Source: an uncultured Candidatus Saccharibacteria bacterium | Lineage (GTDB): Bacteria > Patescibacteria > Saccharimonadia > Saccharimonadales > UBA6022 | Length of the DNA: 7,281 bases | Direction of reading: 5' to 3' | NCBI GenBank assembly: GCA_946886725.1 | Contig: CAMPJF010000055.1 | Coordinates: 1-7,281 of the forward strand | Shown here: positions 4,002-7,281 of the stretch, in pieces | Layout of the letters: every line of letters begins with the position of its first letter | Numbering within the stretch: position 1 is the first letter of the stretch | Notes under the pieces: generated by a model | Databases searched by the model: none | Seen by the model: the letters and a program-made list of their open reading frames with translations, nothing else | Told to the model about the DNA's origin: nothing | Program-made: the position numbers and the translations under genes

Positions 4002-5381
4002 CTAGCGAACTAGTTTACTGGCGGCAACACGGACCGCTTCACTCCAGCTAAGGAAGGCATGAGGCGTGCTGGCGACTTCGCTGGCAGTCAGTCCGAATTT
4101 GACCGCCAGTGCGAGCTCGTGAACGATCTCGCTAGCATGCGGAGCGACGACCGTTGCGCCCAAGATAACGCCGTGCTTGTCGGTAATAATCTTAGCAAAC
4201 CCATCGCGGAAGTCTGACGTATTACTGCGGGCGATAATATTCAATGGCGCAACTGCTTTGTTGATCTGAAGATCACGCTTCAGGCAGTCATCCTCGGATA
4301 GTCCGACGGACGCGATTCCGGGATGGGTAAAAGCGAGGCGAGGCGAGGCGGTATAGTCAGGTGACAATTTCGATTTCGGGTGGAGCAAATTATGCGCTGC
4401 TATCTGACTTTCCAGCAAGGCGGTGTGGGTATGGCTATTGTGACCCAATACGTCGCCAGCCGCAAAAATATGTCGTGCTGAGGTAGTCAGATGGTTGTCG
4501 ACGGTGATGCCTTTTGGCGTGTAGCTAACGGTAGCATTCTCTAGTCCTAAGTCGACCGATGGCATACGCCCCGTGGCAATGAGGATTTCATCGACTTTGA
4601 TTGATTTTTCGACGCCGCCGCGCGTATAGGTGACGCGTTTGCCAATACCATCCTTGACGATAGCGAGCGTGCGGGTCTGTGTAAGGCTGGTGACGCCTTT
4701 TTGTTCGCGTAAAACTCGTTCCATAAGTTCGCCGACCTCTTCGTCTTCACTCGGTAGGATCCGGCTGGCGATGTCTGCTAAGTATACTTTTGTACCAAAA
4801 ATAGCCATTAGCTGGGCAATTTCGACACCGACCGTACCTGCGCCGATAATATATAGACTTTTTGGTGGGCGCATAGCTTCCAAGATTGTGCGAGGTGTGA
4901 GATAAGTGATGTCCTTAAGGCCTTGAATGTTTGGGGCGACCCAATGCGACCCAGTAGCGATAAGGAAATGACTGGCCGACAAGTGTCGACGATTGACGCT
5001 GATTTCGTGTGGCGTCAGGAAGTGTGCGGTACCGACATGAGTGGCAATGCCCTCTTTTTCGTAGTAATGTCGATTACCTCCGGCGCCGGTTCGCTTGACG
5101 GCAAGCTCTTTCCAGGTACGCAGTGACGGGTAGTTATAACCTAGGGTAGATGAGCGCAAACCAAATCGTGCGCCATGCCGTGCTTCATCGTACAGCTGTG
5201 CTGCATGCAACAGGGCTTTTGTCGGGACATCACTCCAGTTGGGGGAATCGCCTCCAAAGGTGTCTGCCTCGATAATGGCTACTTTTTTTCCTGCTCGGGC
5301 TGCCAGAGTTGCCGCAGCGCTGCCACCAGCACCACTGCCGATGACAATAAGATCATAATCAAATGTTACTTTTTTTGCCAT
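4002..5381 (-). CDS. FAD/NAD(P)-dependent flavoprotein of the disulfide-reductase fold lacking the redox cysteines, 459 aa
   Basis: The fold is that of dihydrolipoamide dehydrogenase and mercuric reductase: FAD-binding G-S-G-A-G-G (15-20), A-T-G (142-144), NAD(P)-binding G-A-G-T-V-G (180-185), A-T-G-R (269-272), F-A-A-G-D (306-310) and a C-terminal dimerisation domain (about 345-459). The family's C-x4-C motif should lie in G-G-T-C-x-N-x-G-C-x-P-S/T-K. Here positions 43-55 read GGDSPNWSDVPTK, so Cys is replaced by Ser46 and Asp51. The only cysteine is Cys366, far from the flavin. The usual catalytic His near the C-terminus is Phe443 (HAFLSWSE, Glu448 kept), as in MerA-type ends, which carry Tyr. 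It cannot do classical dithiol-disulfide exchange. A diaphorase, NADH oxidase, quinone reductase or transhydrogenase role is more likely; known cysteine-deficient relatives include mycobacterial LpdA and, lacking one Cys, E. coli SthA. A strong AAGGAG precedes the ATG by 7 nt and overlaps the stop of the ATP-cone gene upstream. Confidence 0.9.
   Translation of the reverse strand: MAKKVTFDYDLIVIGSGAGGSAAATLAARAGKKVAIIEADTFGGDSPNWSDVPTKALLHAAQLYDEARHGARFGLRSSTLGYNYPSLRTWKELAVKRTGAGGNRHYYEKEGIATHVGTAHFLTPHEISVNRRHLSASHFLIATGSHWVAPNIQGLKDITYLTPRTILEAMRPPKSLYIIGAGTVGVEIAQLMAIFGTKVYLADIASRILPSEDEEVGELMERVLREQKGVTSLTQTRTLAIVKDGIGKRVTYTRGGVEKSIKVDEILIATGRMPSVDLGLENATVSYTPKGITVDNHLTTSARHIFAAGDVLGHNSHTHTALLESQIAAHNLLHPKSKLSPDYTASPRLAFTHPGIASVGLSEDDCLKRDLQINKAVAPLNIIARSNTSDFRDGFAKIITDKHGVILGATVVAPHASEIVHELALAVKFGLTASEVASTPHAFLSWSEAVRVAASKLVR
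4333..4350. repeat. Short tandem repeat (GCGAG, 3.6 copies) inside the flavoprotein gene
   Basis: Three full GCGAG units and a partial fourth lie in the coding region for ASPRLA (about residues 346-351). Gain or loss of one 5-bp unit would shift the frame. Confidence 0.7.
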
Positions 5382-5392
5382 GAGTGTTCTCC

Positions 5393-5680
5393 TTAAATGA
5401 CCAATCGGTGATGTTTATATAAATAGGCAGCTTCGGGGTGAAATGATTCCAGGGTTTCGGCGGCTTTGCGGCGTAGGTCGGCGCTGGTAGCTTCGGGCTT
5501 TGTTTCTAACCATATGATAACCGCATCACAAACGTTATCGGCCGTATTTTTTGCAACCCCATCAGGACTGCGAACGCTCAGGCAAGCGGCGTGGATGCTG
5601 GCATAGAGCTTGTCTCGTTGAAAAGATTCAGTAGGCCGGTGACCGCCGCGCTTGATAATATCTATAGCTTTACCTGGCAC
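5393..5680 (-). CDS. Stand-alone ATP-cone domain protein, 95 aa
   Basis: ATP-cones are nucleotide-sensing domains, normally the N-terminal allosteric part of ribonucleotide reductases or the regulatory part of the repressor NrdR. Almost the whole protein is this domain: I-D-I-I-K-R-G-G-x-R-x-x-x-S-F (6-20), D-K-L-x-x-S-I-x-x-A (23-32), and the closing L-R-R-x-A-x-x-x-L then HPEAAYLYKHHR (69-92). The basic KRGG start and the DKL segment are where dATP/ATP binding residues lie in known cones. No zinc ribbon (NrdR) or catalytic domain is attached. It starts at GTG, one nt after the stop of the membrane-protein gene, with GGAG (5690-5693) 9 nt upstream. The flavoprotein's ribosome-binding site overlaps its stop. 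The context suggests it senses nucleotides for the flavoprotein or membrane protein, but this is inference. Cys33 and Cys51 are not in a metal-binding pattern. Confidence 0.85.
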   Translation of the reverse strand: MPGKAIDIIKRGGHRPTESFQRDKLYASIHAACLSVRSPDGVAKNTADNVCDAVIIWLETKPEATSADLRRKAAETLESFHPEAAYLYKHHRLVI

Positions 5681-5681
5681 G

Positions 5682-6398
5682 TCAAAGCGCTCCGAGAGTT
5701 AGCAGCGACGCCGCGATGACTTTTTCAACGTAAACGTACACACCTAGTACAAGTAGCCCGCTGCCAGCGGCAAACTGCAAAAACCGTTTGTTGGATTCGC
5801 GCCATTTTTGGATGGTGCTAAGTTTGTGCCCGCTGCCGATTAATCCGTTCACGATCAAAAGCGAAAGGAGCGATATGATGGTGTACATCATTACTGCGGC
5901 GAGTTGTAAGATTGGTTCGAGCTGCAGCATCGCAAGCGCACTGATGGCGATTGGTGCGAAGATGAAGATTAATTCACCAATGACGCTTGTCAGGCCTAGG
6001 CTGAATGCTTCGGCGCTTGATTTGGTACTCTTTGTGCGATCACTAAGGTAGCGGGCCATCCCACGGGGAATCCACAAGCTAGTGCCGGCATGACGACGGT
6101 AGTAGAACGCCCATACTGCAATCCCTAGTCCCATCATAAGACCGGCGCCGGATGCCCAGGCAACAGGAGGCACAGTGCCGTTCATTGTTTGCTGAAAGAC
6201 ATAGGCAATGAACGATAGTAGTAGGATGGTCATGATGGCAACGCCAAGTGAGAAGGCATTGGTTAGGCGGAGTAATTTTGCATGCGCCGCCTTATTGCCG
6301 ATGGCATGCCCGCTTAGAAGTGTTAGCATGCTAACACTTAGCTGAAAACTAGCGTGAATGAGTGCGGCAAAGATGATGATGGCAAAGGAGATTATCAT
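5682..6398 (-). CDS. Six-helix integral membrane protein of unknown function, 238 aa
   Basis: I cannot name a family. Six hydrophobic segments lie at about 2-24, 47-68, 80-99, 133-155, 164-188 and 207-232. The loops between helices 1-2, 3-4 and 5-6 carry most Lys/Arg residues, so both ends are predicted outside. Helix 1 contains HASFQLSVSMLTLLSG, and helix 4 contains GELIFIFAP with a buried Glu142. Polar residues and a Pro in paired helices recall LysE- or CcdA-type carriers, but the protein has no cysteine at all, so CcdA/DsbD chemistry is excluded. It heads a three-gene operon with the ATP-cone protein and the flavoprotein. The ATG at 6398 has no good Shine-Dalgarno site; the nearest (AGGTAGG) is about 16 nt upstream beyond an A-rich stretch. 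Its TGA stop is the only one among the 12 genes. Confidence 0.8.
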   Translation of the reverse strand: MIISFAIIIFAALIHASFQLSVSMLTLLSGHAIGNKAAHAKLLRLTNAFSLGVAIMTILLLSFIAYVFQQTMNGTVPPVAWASGAGLMMGLGIAVWAFYYRRHAGTSLWIPRGMARYLSDRTKSTKSSAEAFSLGLTSVIGELIFIFAPIAISALAMLQLEPILQLAAVMMYTIISLLSLLIVNGLIGSGHKLSTIQKWRESNKRFLQFAAGSGLLVLGVYVYVEKVIAASLLTLGAL

Positions 6399-6430
6399 TA
6401 TTTTTTGTTTTTTGGCCTACCTTTGTCTTA

Positions 6431-6460
6431 GTTATAGCATAAGCATGGTATTTTGGTCAA
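6431..6460 (-). promoter_or_regulatory. Promoter of the three-gene minus-strand operon
   Basis: On the minus strand TTGACC (6460-6455, 5 of 6), an 18-nt spacer and TATAAC (6436-6431, 5 of 6), preceded by TATGC, form an extended -10 promoter. The TRTGn element is typical of many bacteria. The start would be near 6424, giving a leader of about 25 nt. Confidence 0.7.
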
Positions 6461-6479
6461 AATTTGAGCATTATGCTAT
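6434..6479. repeat. 9-bp inverted repeat in the divergent promoter region
   Basis: ATAGCATAA (6434-6442) and TTATGCTAT (6471-6479) are perfect reverse complements 28 nt apart. The left arm overlaps the -10 of the minus-strand promoter. The right arm lies upstream of the plus-strand 49-codon gene. A third TTATGCTAT is part of the promoter at 6726-6739, so some of the match is simply the extended -10 element. Confidence 0.6.
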
Positions 6480-6507
6480 TGCTTTTTTATTACATTTATG
6501 CTTAAAT
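6479..6507 (+). promoter_or_regulatory. Possible promoter of the 49-codon gene
   Basis: TTGCTT (6479-6484), a 17-nt spacer and TTAAAT (6502-6507) give a start near 6514. The -10 and flanks, CTTAAATAGA, are identical to those of the Tat substrate promoter. The rest of 6399-6548 is A/T-rich and holds no gene. Confidence 0.45.
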
Positions 6508-6548
6508 AGATACATAAGATAATAAAAACAAAAAGGACGCAAAAAACA

Positions 6549-6698
6549 ATGGAATTGTCTTCCTCGAACATTGAACAAGTAACCGTTAGTGACATTTTAG
6601 ATTTAGCAAGCTGGAACCGCCCACGCAGTACCGAAGAATTGCAAAGCTTTATTCGGACGCACCATAATCGCCTGCCCGACGATACAGAGCTTGAATAG
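6549..6698 (+). CDS. Small acidic protein, 49 aa
   Basis: I do not recognise it. An ATG 11 nt after AAGGA (6533-6537) opens 49 codons that end in TAG. The product is hydrophilic, with no membrane segment and no cysteine. It begins MELSSSNIEQVTVSDILDL and continues with a Trp-Asn-Arg-Pro-Arg-Ser centre (22-27), a predicted helix (about 28-39) and an acidic end, PDDTELE. The pattern of hydrophobic residues suggests two short helices separated by the Pro/Arg turn. It has its own probable promoter, is divergent from the membrane-protein operon and lies 70 bp before the YggT-family gene. Codon choice looks like that of neighbouring genes, which together with the ribosome-binding site supports it as real. 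No terminator separates it from the next gene. Confidence 0.6.
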   Translation: MELSSSNIEQVTVSDILDLASWNRPRSTEELQSFIRTHHNRLPDDTELE

Positions 6699-6725
6699 TC
6701 TTTGCATTGTTCGTTCGCATTCTCT

Positions 6726-6739
6726 GCTTATGCTATGAT
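6726..6739 (+). promoter_or_regulatory. Extended -10 promoter of the YggT-family gene
   Basis: TATGC followed by TATGAT (6734-6739) is an extended -10 element. The 11-mer GCTTATGCTAT (6726-6736) is shared exactly with the minus-strand promoter at 6434-6444. No -35 at standard spacing is visible, and extended -10 promoters often need none. The start would be near 6746, with AAGGGAG in the leader. Confidence 0.6.
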
Positions 6740-6768
6740 ATAGCTACAACTAAGGGAGTGAAGTGAAT

Positions 6769-7173
6769 ATGAATACTGACAAAGAACAGCAAGTTACTGA
6801 AGTACGCGAATCCGACACCGTTCAAGACGGCGCGACAGTTCGTCGCCAATCTATCGAAACATCACGATCAGTCGATAAGGGCGTCGTTGCCCGACGAGTC
6901 ATCTACTATATAGCAGGATTTATTATTGCCCTACTGGCCCTGCGTCTCGTCTTGTTGCTGCTTGCTGCAAATCAAAGTGCTCCTTTCGTTGACTTTGTCT
7001 ATGCTCTTAGCGGTTTCTTTGCGTGGCCATTCTATGGCATCTTTAGTTATCAGCCAAGCTACGGACAGGCAACTTTTGAAATTAGTACCGTCGTCGCTAT
7101 TATTGTTTACGCATTGATTGCAATGGGTCTTGCTAAATTGTTTACCCTGACAAGCGATCGCACCGACGTTTAG
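6769..7173 (+). CDS. YggT-family membrane protein, 134 aa
   Basis: The C-terminal two-thirds match a YggT domain: a first helix (about 43-67) with A-L-R-L-V-L-L-L-L, a loop with PFVDFVYALSGFFAWPF (72-88) and GIF, then a second helix (about 103-126) ending in A-K-L-F. YggT proteins are small membrane proteins found near division or envelope genes in many bacteria; their exact role is unclear, with links to osmotic tolerance and septum or membrane organisation. The first 40 residues are charged and look disordered, with an RRQS and a basic cluster before helix 1. I chose ATG 6769. A GTG at 6763 is in frame, but the AAGGGAG site (6752-6758) is 4 nt from the GTG and 10 nt from the ATG, so both are possible. 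A terminator follows 16 nt after the stop. Confidence 0.85.
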   Translation: MNTDKEQQVTEVRESDTVQDGATVRRQSIETSRSVDKGVVARRVIYYIAGFIIALLALRLVLLLLAANQSAPFVDFVYALSGFFAWPFYGIFSYQPSYGQATFEISTVVAIIVYALIAMGLAKLFTLTSDRTDV

Positions 7174-7189
7174 TCGAATAGTAAAATCT

Positions 7190-7224
7190 AAAGCTCGTCA
7201 GTTAAAATACTGGCGAGCTTTTTT
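7190..7224 (+). terminator. Rho-independent terminator after the YggT-family gene
   Basis: AAAGCTCGTCAGT (7190-7202) pairs with ACTGGCGAGCTTT (7209-7221), with one U-G wobble, around the 6-nt loop TAAAAT. A run of six T follows. This is a strong hairpin. Confidence 0.95.
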
Positions 7225-7281
7225 GATATGTGCGGATATGGATTAATGTGACATTTTTTACATTATTATTTCACTTAGGAC
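7225..7281. other. A/T-rich end of window, no gene seen
   Basis: Only 57 bp. It contains the small palindrome AATGTGACATT and a further ACATT, which could belong to an upstream region of the next gene. No ORF, clear promoter or ribosome-binding site is visible. Confidence 0.5.

Noticed and set aside
4547..5396. Several open frames on both strands within the flavoprotein gene
   Set aside because: All lie inside a 459-aa gene with full FAD/NAD motifs; they have no ribosome-binding sites or protein-like composition.
5682..5684. UGA read as Gly or Trp, as in recoded CPR groups
   Set aside because: Reading through this TGA would run into the GTG start of the ATP-cone gene in a different frame, and the membrane protein already has a complete six-helix layout. 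Other genes need no UGA codon.
5682..6398. CcdA/DsbD-type thiol-disulfide carrier
   Set aside because: The protein has six helices but not a single cysteine, which that chemistry requires.

Overview
The window looks like chromosomal sequence from a small-genome bacterium of the Candidate Phyla Radiation, most probably a Saccharibacteria (TM7) relative. This is inferred from small tightly packed genes, a two-component TatA/TatC system, a stand-alone ATP-cone protein beside a MerA-like flavoprotein, a YggT-type protein and several lineage-looking small membrane proteins. No marker gene proves it. UGA works as a stop here, so the recoded SR1/Gracilibacteria groups are unlikely.

Left part (1-1916). 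An unrecognised 208-residue protein is followed by a one-helix membrane protein whose -10 box lies so close to its ATG that the message is probably leaderless. A minus-strand tRNA with a CAT anticodon converges on it across a shared terminator. Divergent from that tRNA is a septum-formation (FtsB/DivIC-like) protein, then an initiator tRNA-fMet with a strong terminator. The last 17 bp of the tRNA-fMet gene are repeated 88 bp downstream.

Middle part (1917-3975). A small Thr/Pro/Ser-rich surface protein (minus) is divergent from tatA-tatC. Next, under its own promoter, comes a 77-residue protein with a Tat-like signal (R-K instead of R-R) and a Gly/Tyr-rich tail. TatC has Ala where E. coli has Glu103, a residue of the twin-arginine binding site, and carries a cytoplasmic tail of about 100 residues. 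The simplest reading is a minimal TatAC translocase encoded beside one of its substrates.

Right part (3976-7281). A three-gene minus-strand operon encodes a six-helix membrane protein, an orphan ATP-cone protein and a flavoprotein of the disulfide-reductase fold that has lost both redox cysteines. Its genes are separated by 1 and 11 nt. Divergent from it is an unlisted 49-codon gene, then a YggT-family protein and a terminator.

The most interesting items are the Tat locus with matching changes in receptor and substrate, the cysteine-free flavoprotein operon with an ATP-cone, and the unusual bases in both tRNAs together with the duplicated tRNA end.
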